Positions 34,673-43,426 of a stretch of DNA of 64,000 nt are shown here, piece by piece. Each line of letters begins with the position of its first letter. The stretch's first letter is position 1. The notes beneath the pieces were generated by a model. The model worked only from the letters and a program-made list of their open reading frames with translations. It ran no database searches and was not told the origin of the DNA. A program made the translations under genes and the position numbers. Source of the stretch: Algoriphagus aquimarinus (lineage in GTDB: Bacteria; Bacteroidota; Bacteroidia; Cytophagales; Cyclobacteriaceae); assembly GCF_900112005.1 (NCBI RefSeq), contig NZ_FOKK01000009.1, forward strand, positions 42,456 through 106,455. Direction: 5' to 3'.

Positions 34673-35539
34673 TCAGTCGTTAAGTTTGTTGAATTCGGAG
34701 ATCAGCTCCTTTACATTACTAGAATATCCATGCAGTAATTCCTGAAGATTTTTGACAGAAAGCTTATTTCTGTTTTCATATAAAACCTGATGACCTTTAG
34801 CGATTTCCGCCAAGCTTCTCCCAAATACTTCGAGTTCCATTTCCTTTCGCTGTATAGTTTCCAAAGCTTGGTAGTAGTCTGCTGTTGCTTTACCCTTTTC
34901 GTAGTCTGAAGTCAGCGTTCTATTCATTTTCATATCTGTGTAATAGGCATAAAGTCTCTCCTGTTTGAATCTTAATTCCTTTTTTAGGTTGTTGCTGATG
35001 ATAGTTTCAAACTTTTCAAATAAAATCTGAATGGGTTCATTGGCTTGCTCTATGTACTGAACGATTTTCTTACGCCTATAGAAATCCGTAGAGGCTCGTA
35101 AAAGAGTGTTAGAAAGACTGGAAAAGGCAGATGCCGTACGCTCTTCGATTTTTACCGGGCCAAGCTCATCTGCAGTCAGTGTTCCTATTAGAGCGTTGCT
35201 GCTGTATTGGGTCAGCTTATTCTGAGAAAGGTTTCCCAGACCTTGAAAATACCCTTCAATAGAATTATAAAAGATCTGAGTCACGCTATCAGCTTCTTGA
35301 TAAAGTGCGCAGGAACAGTCTTGAGCTCGCTTTATTTCAAAAGTTCGTATCGCCTCATCCGCACATCTATCCAAACAGTGTTGTAAAAATGAATACTCTA
35401 TTTGTTCAAAATTTCTGATGCTCTCGAGAGAAGTAGCAGAATAATCGCCGACAGATTTAAGATTGATACAACTAGATATCAACAACGGAAAAGTCATTAA
35501 TATCAAAACTAGACTTTTCTCCAAAAGAAGATTTTTCAT
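34673..35539 (-). CDS. Helical lipoprotein of unknown family
   Basis: This 288-residue protein has a lipoprotein signal (lipobox LISSC, Cys near 24). It is predicted to be nearly all helix with long amphipathic stretches (LLRASTDFYRRKKIVQYIEQ, about 148-167). The mature region has clustered cysteines (CLDRC near 55, then CSC near 75), which could form disulfides in the periplasm. No known family is recognised. It is the first gene of a two-gene operon with the 133-residue protein (4-bp gap). A 380-bp gap with a 17-bp hairpin precedes it. Confidence 0.7.
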   Translation of the reverse strand: MKNLLLEKSLVLILMTFPLLISSCINLKSVGDYSATSLESIRNFEQIEYSFLQHCLDRCADEAIRTFEIKRAQDCSCALYQEADSVTQIFYNSIEGYFQGLGNLSQNKLTQYSSNALIGTLTADELGPVKIEERTASAFSSLSNTLLRASTDFYRRKKIVQYIEQANEPIQILFEKFETIISNNLKKELRFKQERLYAYYTDMKMNRTLTSDYEKGKATADYYQALETIQRKEMELEVFGRSLAEIAKGHQVLYENRNKLSVKNLQELLHGYSSNVKELISEFNKLND

Positions 35540-35721
35540 TTGAAAATGGTTTAAAAATGGTTGACAGGATCAACTTGTATATGCCACTAAAAACTTACAT
35601 AACATTTACCATCAATAAGATAGGAAAAAAAATAGGAGTAGTTTAAACTTAAACAATACAAAATTACATCCGAGAAAATACTCCCTGAACTTTGCTCTGG
35701 AATCACAGGCTATAAAAAGTA

Positions 35722-35768
35722 TAGGGAAGAGGATGAATATTAATTTACCACATTCATCCTCTTCCCTA
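35722..35768. terminator. Perfect 17-bp inverted repeat downstream of aldo/keto reductase gene
   Basis: TAGGGAAGAGGATGAAT (35722-35738) and its exact inverse (35752-35768) flank a 13-nt loop. On the minus strand a short T-run follows, so it probably terminates the aldo/keto reductase transcript about 155 bp after its stop codon. The rest of the 35540-35922 gap shows no gene. Confidence 0.6.
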
Positions 35769-35922
35769 ATAAAACAAAAGTTCGAAGCTCTAGCTTAATC
35801 GAGGCCAAAGTGAGATATATCTACTTTTTTAACAAAAAAGCGGGGCCATGATAGAAGTCTCAGTTTTACGCAAACCTGTATTTAATCTAAATGAGGTAAT
35901 TACAGCAAGACCATAAAACCTA

Positions 35923-36942
35923 TTACTTCCTATAAGCCGATTGTCTCTCCACCATCCAGCCTGGATATAGCATAGGAAGTGGACTTACTTCATCTATTTT
36001 TACCAAATCATCCTCTGTCAAAATGAGCTGAGTAGAGTCAATATTGAGTTTCAATTGTTCCAAGGTTTTCGCCCCAATGATAGTACTGGTAATACCTTTC
36101 TGCTGACGAACCCAAGCCAAAGCTACCTGAGCAATACTCGCATCATGGATTTTCGCCAAATCCCCCATCACGTCCACTAAATCATATGCTTTTTCCTTGT
36201 CAATTGGAGGGAAATCAAATTTGGCTCTTCGAGAATCCGCATCAGCTCCTTCTCTGGTAAATTTGCCAGTCAAGAATCCACCGGCTAAGGGACTCCAAGG
36301 GAAAATAGCCAAATCATGATCTGCAGCCATAGGTACCAACTCATGTTCGATATCACGGCTGACAGCCGAGTAATAATATTGCAAGCCCATGAACTTGTGC
36401 CAGCCTCTATAATGCGCGATCGCCTGAGCTTTGGCCACCATCCATGCCGGCCAGTTACATATGGCAATGTATCTGACTTTGCCAGACTCGATGATATCAT
36501 TTAGCGAACGGACGATTTCCTCCAAGGAAGTGAGGGGATCTACACCATGGACGTAAAGAATATCCACATATTCCATTTGCAATCTTTTCAAACTTGCATC
36601 TACCGAATTGAAAATATTGTATCTGGAAAGTCCAGCGCTATTCGGCTTGTCTTTCATTTTAGCCAAAAGTTTGGTAGCTATCACCACTTCGTCTCTCGGC
36701 ACAGCTAAGTCCAATAATCCTTGTCCTAGCAGCTCCTCGGATTGTCCAAAGGAATATACATTGGCCGTATCAATAAAGTTGATTCCTGATTCGACCACTG
36801 CGCCAAGCATATCATTGACTTCTTTCTGCTGTAGCTTTCCAATGTTAGCCCACATATCAGCCTCTTGACCTCCGAAAGTCATGGTTCCAAAACATAGTTC
36901 GGAAACAATCAAGCCAGTGTTTCCTACATTATTATACTTCAT
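35923..36942 (-). CDS. Aldo/keto reductase
   Basis: This 339-residue NADPH-dependent TIM-barrel reductase has the family pattern GTMTFGGQ near 19, FIDTANVYSFGQSEELLG (catalytic Asp and Tyr) near 56-73, VATKL near 88 (catalytic Lys), YVHGVD (His) near 129 and the C-terminal nucleotide-binding IIGAKTLEQLKLN. It is the long, YajO/voltage-channel-beta-like type. The physiological substrate is unknown; it probably detoxifies aldehydes. It is monocistronic. The start is the ATG at 36942, after which the first beta-strand begins directly. Confidence 0.92.
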   Translation of the reverse strand: MKYNNVGNTGLIVSELCFGTMTFGGQEADMWANIGKLQQKEVNDMLGAVVESGINFIDTANVYSFGQSEELLGQGLLDLAVPRDEVVIATKLLAKMKDKPNSAGLSRYNIFNSVDASLKRLQMEYVDILYVHGVDPLTSLEEIVRSLNDIIESGKVRYIAICNWPAWMVAKAQAIAHYRGWHKFMGLQYYYSAVSRDIEHELVPMAADHDLAIFPWSPLAGGFLTGKFTREGADADSRRAKFDFPPIDKEKAYDLVDVMGDLAKIHDASIAQVALAWVRQQKGITSTIIGAKTLEQLKLNIDSTQLILTEDDLVKIDEVSPLPMLYPGWMVERQSAYRK

Positions 36943-37108
36943 CTTTAAAATAGGTTAGTAGTGGTTATTAAGTTGAATTAGTAAAACTAAAGCTATTACA
37001 AAACAGTTGCGTGAAGCCTAAAAAATATCAAGAAAAGTGGCTAGATCCAGTTTGAATGGCCGATTTATACTTTTTGCTCCTTACCTTTAATTTCAAATTA
37101 CATAATAG

Positions 37109-38401
37109 ATGAAGCTAAAACTCACCTTTCTTTTCTCCTTCCTGATTATACACGCTACTTTTTCATGTATAATGGAAAATGAAAAAGCATTCAATTCACA
37201 GCTAATTCCACTAGGAGGAAACACCTATCAAACTCAAGGATTAAGTGAAGAGAAAATCAGTTCTGAAGGAATTTTAAACTGGAAAAATCCAGACACCGAG
37301 TTCTCTGTTTTTGTAAAGTCAACTGCAGAGGAAGAAATCAATCTTGCACTAGAAATACTCTCACAAGAGAGCAATAGCCAAATCAGCATAGAATTAAATG
37401 GCCAAAAACAGCTTGTAAAACTGGAAAAAGGGAAAGCTGGAATCATTTCCGTAGGGAAAATGAAGCTCATGAATGGTTACAATGAAATCAAATTGAGAGG
37501 AGTAGAAAAATCAGGTACAGACTTCGCCCAAATTAAGGCTATTCAGATAAATTCAGAGAAAGAACTTTCTTTGGATTTTGTGAAAGACAATGTAGACAAT
37601 CGATACTACTGGGGCCGTAGAGGACCTTCAGTTCACCTGAGTTATACCCTTCCGGCGGACAAAGATTTCAAATGGTTTTACAATGAGGTAACTGTTCCTG
37701 AAGGTGCTGACCCAATTGGCTCTTACTTCATGGCAAATGGTTTTGGGGAAGGGTACTTTGGAATACAGGTTAATTCAGAATCAGAACGTAGAATTTTATT
37801 TTCTGTGTGGAGTCCTTTCAAAACAGACAATCCAGGAGAAATTCCTGATGAGGAAAAAATCATTCTGCTGAAAAAAGGTGATGATGTCTATACCGGTGAA
37901 TTTGGTAATGAGGGTTCGGGTGGCCAAAGCTTTCTCAAATACACCTGGAATGCAGGAAAAACGTATAGCTTCCTAAATTCAGTAGAGCCCGATGGAAAGG
38001 GAAATACCATTTACACAGCGTATTTCTTGGATCCTGAAGTTGGGGAATGGATGCTGATTGCAAGTTTTTTAAGACCTAAAACAGATACTTGGTATAAGAG
38101 ACCTCATTCCTTTTTGGAAAACTTTGTTCCAGAATCAGGCCATTTGGAGCGCACCGCTAACTATGGTAATCAGTGGGCATCTGATGCTGAAGGCAATTGG
38201 GAGGAACTCACTGAAGCAAAATTCACGGGAGACGATATCGCCAAACGTGGGTATAGAATGGATTATGAAGGCGGTGAGAAATCAGGACAATTCTACTTGA
38301 AAAACGGAGGCTTTTTCAACAGAGTTATCGAATTGAACAGCATGCATCAGCGTAAATCCACCGCTACCCCTCCTACTATAAACTTTAATAAATTGCCATA
38401 A
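37109..38401 (+). CDS. DUF5077/DUF3472-domain lipoprotein
   Basis: This 430-residue lipoprotein (lipobox TFSC, Cys near 20) has an N-terminal beta-sandwich like DUF5077 (about 30-150) followed by DUF3472 (about 165-415, with YYWGRRGPSVHLSY, FYNEVTVPEGADPIGSYFMA and GYFGIQVNSE). The architecture is frequent in Bacteroidota polysaccharide-use contexts, where it probably binds or acts on glycans at the cell surface; no enzymatic activity is proven. The aldose epimerase gene follows after 75 bp on the same strand and may be co-transcribed. Confidence 0.85.
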   Translation: MKLKLTFLFSFLIIHATFSCIMENEKAFNSQLIPLGGNTYQTQGLSEEKISSEGILNWKNPDTEFSVFVKSTAEEEINLALEILSQESNSQISIELNGQKQLVKLEKGKAGIISVGKMKLMNGYNEIKLRGVEKSGTDFAQIKAIQINSEKELSLDFVKDNVDNRYYWGRRGPSVHLSYTLPADKDFKWFYNEVTVPEGADPIGSYFMANGFGEGYFGIQVNSESERRILFSVWSPFKTDNPGEIPDEEKIILLKKGDDVYTGEFGNEGSGGQSFLKYTWNAGKTYSFLNSVEPDGKGNTIYTAYFLDPEVGEWMLIASFLRPKTDTWYKRPHSFLENFVPESGHLERTANYGNQWASDAEGNWEELTEAKFTGDDIAKRGYRMDYEGGEKSGQFYLKNGGFFNRVIELNSMHQRKSTATPPTINFNKLP

Positions 38402-38476
38402 CCACCAACGAATTTTCAATCAGCTTGCTTGTGTCACCCCGCACAATTCTAAAACTACTGAAATTTAAATTTACGA

Positions 38477-39355
38477 ATGAATTACACGCTTCAATCCGTG
38501 GATCTCACGGTAGAAATCAATCCTATAGGAATGGAGATCAGCTCCATCAAATCGAAAATTACTGGCCTTGAATACATATGGCAGGCCGATCCAGCTATCT
38601 GGAATGGGCAAGCACCAGTCCTGTTTCCTATCGTAGGTGGATTAAAAGATGGTTTCACAATCATTGACGGCAAAAAGTATGAAATGCCTAAGCATGGCTT
38701 TGTCCGTAATTCTTCCAAACCCAAACTTATAGAGAAAACGGATGATTCGGCTCGTTTTCGCTTAAGCTGGGATGAGGAGTCCTTAGCGCAGTATCCCTTT
38801 AAATTTCAATTGAATATGGTTTTTACCCTTGTAGGAAAAACACTTTCTATCGAGCATCAAGTCACAAATCTTGGGAGCAAAACCTTGCCTTATTTCATCG
38901 GGGCACATCCTGCATTCAATTGCCCACTTCATGCTGGCGAAACTTATGAGGAGTATTCTCTAACATTTCCTGAACTGGAAACGGATGCAACTTGGCTGAT
39001 TGAAGACAGTGGCTTGATCAGTGATCAGACTCAGTCTTTCTTAGAAAATAGCAGCTCTATTAACTTGGAAAAGCATCTTTTTGATAAGGATGCGTTGATT
39101 TTCAAACACCTGAAATCGCGAGAAGTGACACTTACCCATAAAGACAAGGGAGCAATTCTGTCGGTACAATTTGATGACTTTGATTACTTAGGTATTTGGG
39201 CAAAATCAGGAGCACCATTCGTATGCATTGAGCCTTGGCTAGGAATCGGTGACAGCGCAAATTCCAATAATGAATTCTTAGAGAAAGAAGGTTTGCAAAA
39301 ACTCGAACCTCAGCAGAGTGAAACCAAAAGCTATTCAATTACGGTTATTGCCTAA
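38477..39355 (+). CDS. Aldose 1-epimerase family protein (LacX-like)
   Basis: This 292-residue beta-sandwich enzyme of the galactose mutarotase-like superfamily has WNGQAPVLFPIVGGLKDG near 40 and PKHGFVRNS (the conserved His) near 75. GAHPAFNCP (second His) near 141 and CIEPWLGIGDS (Glu) near 251 complete the likely active site. It probably interconverts anomers of a free or phosphorylated sugar; the exact sugar is unknown. It sits between a DUF3472 lipoprotein and msrA, with 22 bp to the latter. Confidence 0.9.
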   Translation: MNYTLQSVDLTVEINPIGMEISSIKSKITGLEYIWQADPAIWNGQAPVLFPIVGGLKDGFTIIDGKKYEMPKHGFVRNSSKPKLIEKTDDSARFRLSWDEESLAQYPFKFQLNMVFTLVGKTLSIEHQVTNLGSKTLPYFIGAHPAFNCPLHAGETYEEYSLTFPELETDATWLIEDSGLISDQTQSFLENSSSINLEKHLFDKDALIFKHLKSREVTLTHKDKGAILSVQFDDFDYLGIWAKSGAPFVCIEPWLGIGDSANSNNEFLEKEGLQKLEPQQSETKSYSITVIA

Positions 39356-39377
39356 ATAGGGAGAAACAATAACTAAA

Positions 39378-39866
39378 GTGATGTCAGAGTTGAAAATCGG
39401 TTTTGGAGGAGGATGTCACTGGTGTACGGAGGCAGTTTTCCAAGCTTTACGAGGAGTTAGTAAGGTTGATCAAGGCTGGATAGCTTCTGAGGGAAAATTC
39501 AGCAGCTTTTCGGAAGCCGTGATGGTGACTTTTGACTCTGAGTCGATTTCCCTCAAAACCTTGATAGAGATTCACTTGCTCACTCATGCGAGTACTTCAG
39601 CTCACAGCTTTCGAAGTAAATACAGATCGGCTATCTACTATGAGCACTTGGAACAAAAAGCGATGTTGGAAAAAGCATTTGAGCAAGCTCAAGAAGTGGT
39701 AGAAGGAGATGCAGTCACGATGATTCTGCCGCTGGCGGAGTTTAAGAAGAATGAGGAGGAATTCTTAAATTATTACCAGAGTCGACCTGATGCACCTTTC
39801 TGCCAAACTTACATTTCCCCTAAACTTGATATGCTTAGAAAGCGTTTCACCAAAGAACTCAATTAG
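39378..39866 (+). CDS. msrA: Peptide methionine sulfoxide reductase MsrA
   Basis: This 162-residue enzyme reduces S-methionine sulfoxide in proteins and free methionine. The active site reads GGGCHWCTEAVF (catalytic Cys13 by the first Met), a CxxC variant of the canonical GCFWG motif, so Cys16 may serve as a resolving cysteine. It is shorter than E. coli MsrA, and further Cys occurs only at FCQTYI. There is no signal peptide, so it acts in the cytoplasm. It lies 22 bp before msrB, and the two form a repair pair for both sulfoxide stereoisomers. Start at Met1 or Met2. Confidence 0.93.
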   Translation: MMSELKIGFGGGCHWCTEAVFQALRGVSKVDQGWIASEGKFSSFSEAVMVTFDSESISLKTLIEIHLLTHASTSAHSFRSKYRSAIYYEHLEQKAMLEKAFEQAQEVVEGDAVTMILPLAEFKKNEEEFLNYYQSRPDAPFCQTYISPKLDMLRKRFTKELN

Positions 39867-39888
39867 TAATTAAACTGAAGGAAAATAT

Positions 39889-40338
39889 ATGCTTAACTGG
39901 AACGACATCATCAAATTTGCAAACAACGGCAATCCTACTCCTCCAAAACGTGTGGAAAAAACGGATGAAGAATGGAAGGCACTTTTGACAGACGAGGAAT
40001 ACTACGTCGCTAGGCAGAAAGGAACTGAGCGAGCACATAGTTCTGAACTTTGCAGCTTATTTGAGCCTGGTTTGTATGCCTGCAAATGCTGTAAAACACC
40101 ACTTTTTGATTCGAATGAGAAATTTGAAAGCGGTACAGGTTGGCCATCATTCACACAACCCGTAGCAGTGGAAAATGTAGGATATCATAAAGACATCAGC
40201 TTTGGGATGGTAAGAGTAGAAGCATTATGTAATGTCTGCGATGCGCATCTTGGTCACGTATTTCCAGATGGACCAGTTCCTAGTGGCTTACGCTATTGTA
40301 TGAATGCTGTTTCTATGGAAAAAGTAGTTGAGGAATAA
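39889..40338 (+). CDS. msrB: Peptide methionine sulfoxide reductase MsrB
   Basis: This 149-residue enzyme reduces R-methionine sulfoxide. Zinc cysteines are visible in CKCC (about 64-67) and CNVC (about 113-116). The family core is GTGWPSFTQP near 84 and HLGHVFPDGPVPSGLRYCMN, whose Cys in RYCMN is catalytic. Length and motifs are complete, and there is no signal peptide. It follows msrA after 22 bp and ends before a strong terminator at 40364-40401, so the two form the end of this rightward unit. Confidence 0.95.
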   Translation: MLNWNDIIKFANNGNPTPPKRVEKTDEEWKALLTDEEYYVARQKGTERAHSSELCSLFEPGLYACKCCKTPLFDSNEKFESGTGWPSFTQPVAVENVGYHKDISFGMVRVEALCNVCDAHLGHVFPDGPVPSGLRYCMNAVSMEKVVEE

Positions 40339-40363
40339 GAAAATCTTATCCCATAAATACAAA

Positions 40364-40401
40364 CGCAGCAGGCTCTTATGGGCCTGCTGCGATTTTTTTT
40401 T
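40364..40401 (+). terminator. Rho-independent terminator after msrB
   Basis: CGCAGCAGGC and GCCTGCTGCG form a perfect 10-bp stem with an 8-nt loop, followed by nine T. It also lies at the 3' end of the convergent gene that ends at 40400. Confidence 0.93.
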
Positions 40402-41047
40402 AGCCAACATTCGCAATGAATGGAGCTTCTTTTACATGACTTACATTCTGCAAAGCAGCAATTAGGAATTTCGCCAAGCTAGTAGCTGAAATATGCTGTC
40501 CGGGACAATCTGTAAGTGAAACAGAAATCTCTGGAGCTTCATCTGTCTGGCCTATTAAGGGTAACCTTACTAATGTCCAATCCAACTTACTAGCACAGAG
40601 AAGTTCATATTCTAACTGTCTATCCTTAGTAGAAACCGGATAATTAGTATACATCCAATCCGTGGCAGCCTTTGTAGCTACTCCTTTTTGATCAAACTCA
40701 GTATCTACATTCAATCCTGTGACGACGATGTATCGACTAATTTTAGTCATTTCCAGTACTTCCAAAATGAGCTTAGTTGCCATGGTGAAAATGGTTGGTT
40801 CACTGAATGGAATGCCTGCTCCTAACGTACTTATCAATCCCCCACAACCGGAAATAAGTTCATGTAGCGCATTCTTGTCTAGCACATCTCCGATAATCAC
40901 TTCCATGTTGGGATGAGCAGGTGGAATCTTCTCAGGATTTCGAATGAGTACTTTAATTTTGAAATTTTGACGAAGGAGTTCTTTGACTAGATATACTCCA
41001 GATTTGCCTGTACCGCCGATTACGGCTATTTTATTGAAGTTTTGCAT
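40400..41047 (-). CDS. NAD(P)-binding protein, NmrA/atypical SDR family
   Basis: This 215-residue atypical short-chain dehydrogenase has the Rossmann motif VIGGTGKSGVYLV (about 9-21), VLIRNPEK for cofactor ribose or phosphate binding near 33, VIIGDVLDKNALHELISGC near 49 and VTGLNVD near 106. It lacks the classical Tyr-x3-Lys in the usual place, as in NmrA-like sensors and reductases. The substrate is unknown. The start at 41047 (MQNFNKIAVIGG) is used because upstream residues do not fit. It is monocistronic and convergent with msrB. Confidence 0.85.
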   Translation of the reverse strand: MQNFNKIAVIGGTGKSGVYLVKELLRQNFKIKVLIRNPEKIPPAHPNMEVIIGDVLDKNALHELISGCGGLISTLGAGIPFSEPTIFTMATKLILEVLEMTKISRYIVVTGLNVDTEFDQKGVATKAATDWMYTNYPVSTKDRQLEYELLCASKLDWTLVRLPLIGQTDEAPEISVSLTDCPGQHISATSLAKFLIAALQNVSHVKEAPFIANVG

Positions 41048-41207
41048 GAGATTCTTTATAAAATTTGAGTAAAAATAAACCACAGCATTCCCTAGCAGGG
41101 ATAGCTTAATCACTTGCTAAAAAGCAAGCGCTTGGTTCTGTCAGATATTTTATAAAGAGATTTTAATAGGTCAAACATAGCTTAAAATAATTTGTCTTAA
41201 AAGTAAA

Positions 41208-41236
41208 AGGGAGCTAGTTTCCAGTTAGCCCCCTTC
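41208..41236 (-). terminator. Terminator candidate downstream of DUF6807 operon
   Basis: AAGGGAGCTA and TTAGCCCCCTT form an imperfect stem. Read on the minus strand it is followed by a T-rich run. It lies about 160 bp after the last gene of the operon that ends at 41396. Confidence 0.5.
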
Positions 41237-41318
41237 TTTATCTGTTACGTATTTCCACTATTCCGCTAGTAATCGGACTAATGCATTGTAGGATTTGGTG
41301 AAATCAAACCTTGAGGCT

Positions 41319-41344
41319 CTTCGGTCACCCGTCATCGGTCTTCC
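41319..41344 (-). repeat. 26-bp interspersed repeat, copy 2
   Basis: This is the inverse of 9931-9956 with three differences (CTTCGGTCACC at one end, ATCGGTCTTCC at the other). It lies between the SDR gene and the DUF6807 operon in the gene-free stretch 41048-41395. Confidence 0.6.
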
Positions 41345-41395
41345 CGCTTTAAAACAAGGGAGTTAAGATTAATCGTATGTGGATATAAAAACCTC

Positions 41396-42481
41396 CTATT
41401 TAGCCCATTCGATGTAATCTCGATTGACTTGTCCGTCTAGGACTGTTTCATTGGAATAAATGATAATTCTATACTTGAATGTAGCTGACTCGCCTTTTGC
41501 CAATTTGAAGTTCAGCTCATCCTTACCATCACTAAGCGCTTTTTGTCCCAAAGGATTTGCCGCAAACAAACCATATCCTCTAGCATGCCAGTAGGTTGGA
41601 TAGCCTGGATTAGATGGAAAATCAAGTATAGCAACAGAGATGTTCTCGTCTTTAATTTTGCCTGTAAGACTTACCCAGTCTCCTCTAGTACCCCAAACAT
41701 CATCACCTTCGACTCCTTCACTACTAAGGTACATGCCAGTGATTCCATCATTGTTCATCGTCGGCACACCCGTTGCTACTCCTGAAGCATCAGTGAAAAT
41801 CTCAGGTTTATTAGATGGATGCTCCAGTTGTCTCGCAGTGCGAAGACCCAGCATACCTTCCTTATTATCTGTCATCTTCACTTCACCATTAGGTGCAGTC
41901 AGTGTAGCTATTCTATCAATAGTCCGTTGATCATCCTTGCCTCTGAAAATAAAGGTGGTATTCTCTGTCAAAAGGACTTCGCCTGCATTGTTCACCCAAT
42001 CCAAACTCACTTCCAATATTCCTTCCTCATTTCCACTTTTCACTGACTTGATGGATTTATGAACAATATGTCCATACTTCGTTTTGTCTTTGATCGCAGA
42101 GGAATTGTTCCAAAAGTCAAGACCATTTACATCGCCATAATTGAACCACAGTCCCAAATGGTGCGGATGATCCACACGCTCCCCTGGACGAGGTGTTACT
42201 GGCCAGCCTCGGGTAATTGCATTTCCATTAGCAGTATTGATTGGATATAAAACTGGCTTTTCCAAAGAGTCCGGATAGATATAAGAAGTAAAGAACTTAC
42301 CATCAATGATGACATCTACTTTCTTTGCAGCGTCGTCTTGGACTAGTTCTATTCTATCTTTCATCTGCTCAGAATCTTGTTCAGTTTCAGTTTTCCCCTC
42401 TGTACCTCCACAAGCAATAGTCATTGCTGATAAGGTAATTAGAGCTGTATAGTTAAAGAGTTTTTGTTTATGAAAATTCAT
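41396..42481 (-). CDS. DUF6807 (PmoA-like) lipoprotein
   Basis: This 361-residue lipoprotein (lipobox TIAC, Cys near 24) is mostly beta and matches DUF6807: GKFFTSYIYPD, YPINTANGNAITRGWP, then HPHHLGLWFNYGDVNG (His cluster) near 110, and a later EGMLGLRTARQ. Family members are labelled PmoA, but a methane-oxidation role is not credible here. They occur with sugar isomerases and Gfo/Idh enzymes, as in this operon, pointing to carbohydrate handling. Start at 42481 (MNFHKQKLF), since this gives a standard lipoprotein signal. It is the third gene of the operon. Confidence 0.87.
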   Translation of the reverse strand: MNFHKQKLFNYTALITLSAMTIACGGTEGKTETEQDSEQMKDRIELVQDDAAKKVDVIIDGKFFTSYIYPDSLEKPVLYPINTANGNAITRGWPVTPRPGERVDHPHHLGLWFNYGDVNGLDFWNNSSAIKDKTKYGHIVHKSIKSVKSGNEEGILEVSLDWVNNAGEVLLTENTTFIFRGKDDQRTIDRIATLTAPNGEVKMTDNKEGMLGLRTARQLEHPSNKPEIFTDASGVATGVPTMNNDGITGMYLSSEGVEGDDVWGTRGDWVSLTGKIKDENISVAILDFPSNPGYPTYWHARGYGLFAANPLGQKALSDGKDELNFKLAKGESATFKYRIIIYSNETVLDGQVNRDYIEWAK

Positions 42482-42546
42482 CTTATAATTCACGATTTAG
42501 TAATACATGTTTAATGAAATAGAGTTAATGAGTTTTATCTAACTCA

Positions 42547-43422
42547 CTATTTCCCTTTTTTCAATTGATTGAATAATGCCAGTTGCTCCTTCAGTGCTGC
42601 TACCCGATCAACAGGTTCGGTTCGGGCTTCCATCAGAATCCAACCGTCGTACTTGATCTCATTAAACAGTTTGAAAAGCTGCGCGTATGGATAGTCCCCT
42701 TCGTTGAACTCACGTACGTGAACAGTATCTCCAAACCATTTTTTCACCGAGTTGAAATTAGCCTCCAAGCCCGGCGCTAATAGATCTTCAGCATTACAGT
42801 TCCAGCATATTTTCACAGCTGGTTCTGTTACCTGATCAAATATCGCCTTCATCACCGGAAGTTCTTGAGTCAAATGCCCGTGTACCTCCACTCGCACTAC
42901 TTGCCCATATTCAGCTGCGAACTTGCCAACTTCATTGAAAGCTGCTGCGATCTGAGCGATGGTTTTTTCTTTAGGCACACCTTCAGGCAGATTGTTTGGT
43001 TTAACCTTAATTCCAGTCGCACCTATATCCTTGCAGAGTTTGATATACTCTTTTGTACCATCAATATTTTTGCGAAGCACCGCAGGATCTGGACTGTGAT
43101 ATTCAAAATTACTTCCGTAGCCCAAGCAAGTCACTTTGCTTTCCTTAAAGCGCCTTTTCACTTCTGCACGTTCTGCTGCATTCAGGCTTGTCTCCACCCC
43201 ATGCGCATGCTCTGTACGAAGCTCCACTCCTAGTACTCCTGCTTTTTCACAGTTTGCAATAAGCGTAGGTAGATCCCAGTCCTTACCCCATTGGTAAGTC
43301 ACCAAACCGAATTTCATCCCTGATTTTGCCATTGAAAAGGCATCGAAGGGAATTTGCATAGCAGCTAGGCTTAAACCCGCAGCTACGCTTTTCTGCATAA
43401 AATCTCTTCTAGAATTACTCAT
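42547..43422 (-). CDS. Xylose-isomerase-like TIM-barrel sugar isomerase/epimerase
   Basis: This 291-residue protein has a twin-arginine-type start (NSRRDFMQKSVAAGLSLAA), so it is probably exported to the periplasm. The TIM barrel follows: FGLVTYQWGKDWDL near 38, GVLGVELRTEHAHGVE near 65, VRVEVHGHL near 179, ICWNCNAEDLL near 207 and DGWILMEA near 261, consistent with metal-dependent sugar isomerases. The start at 43422 is supported by the Tat motif and lies only 4 bp after the stop of the oxidoreductase gene, indicating co-translation. The substrate is unknown, probably a keto- or deoxy-sugar made by the neighbouring oxidoreductase. Confidence 0.9.
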   Translation of the reverse strand: MSNSRRDFMQKSVAAGLSLAAMQIPFDAFSMAKSGMKFGLVTYQWGKDWDLPTLIANCEKAGVLGVELRTEHAHGVETSLNAAERAEVKRRFKESKVTCLGYGSNFEYHSPDPAVLRKNIDGTKEYIKLCKDIGATGIKVKPNNLPEGVPKEKTIAQIAAAFNEVGKFAAEYGQVVRVEVHGHLTQELPVMKAIFDQVTEPAVKICWNCNAEDLLAPGLEANFNSVKKWFGDTVHVREFNEGDYPYAQLFKLFNEIKYDGWILMEARTEPVDRVAALKEQLALFNQLKKGK

Positions 43423-43426
43423 AGCA

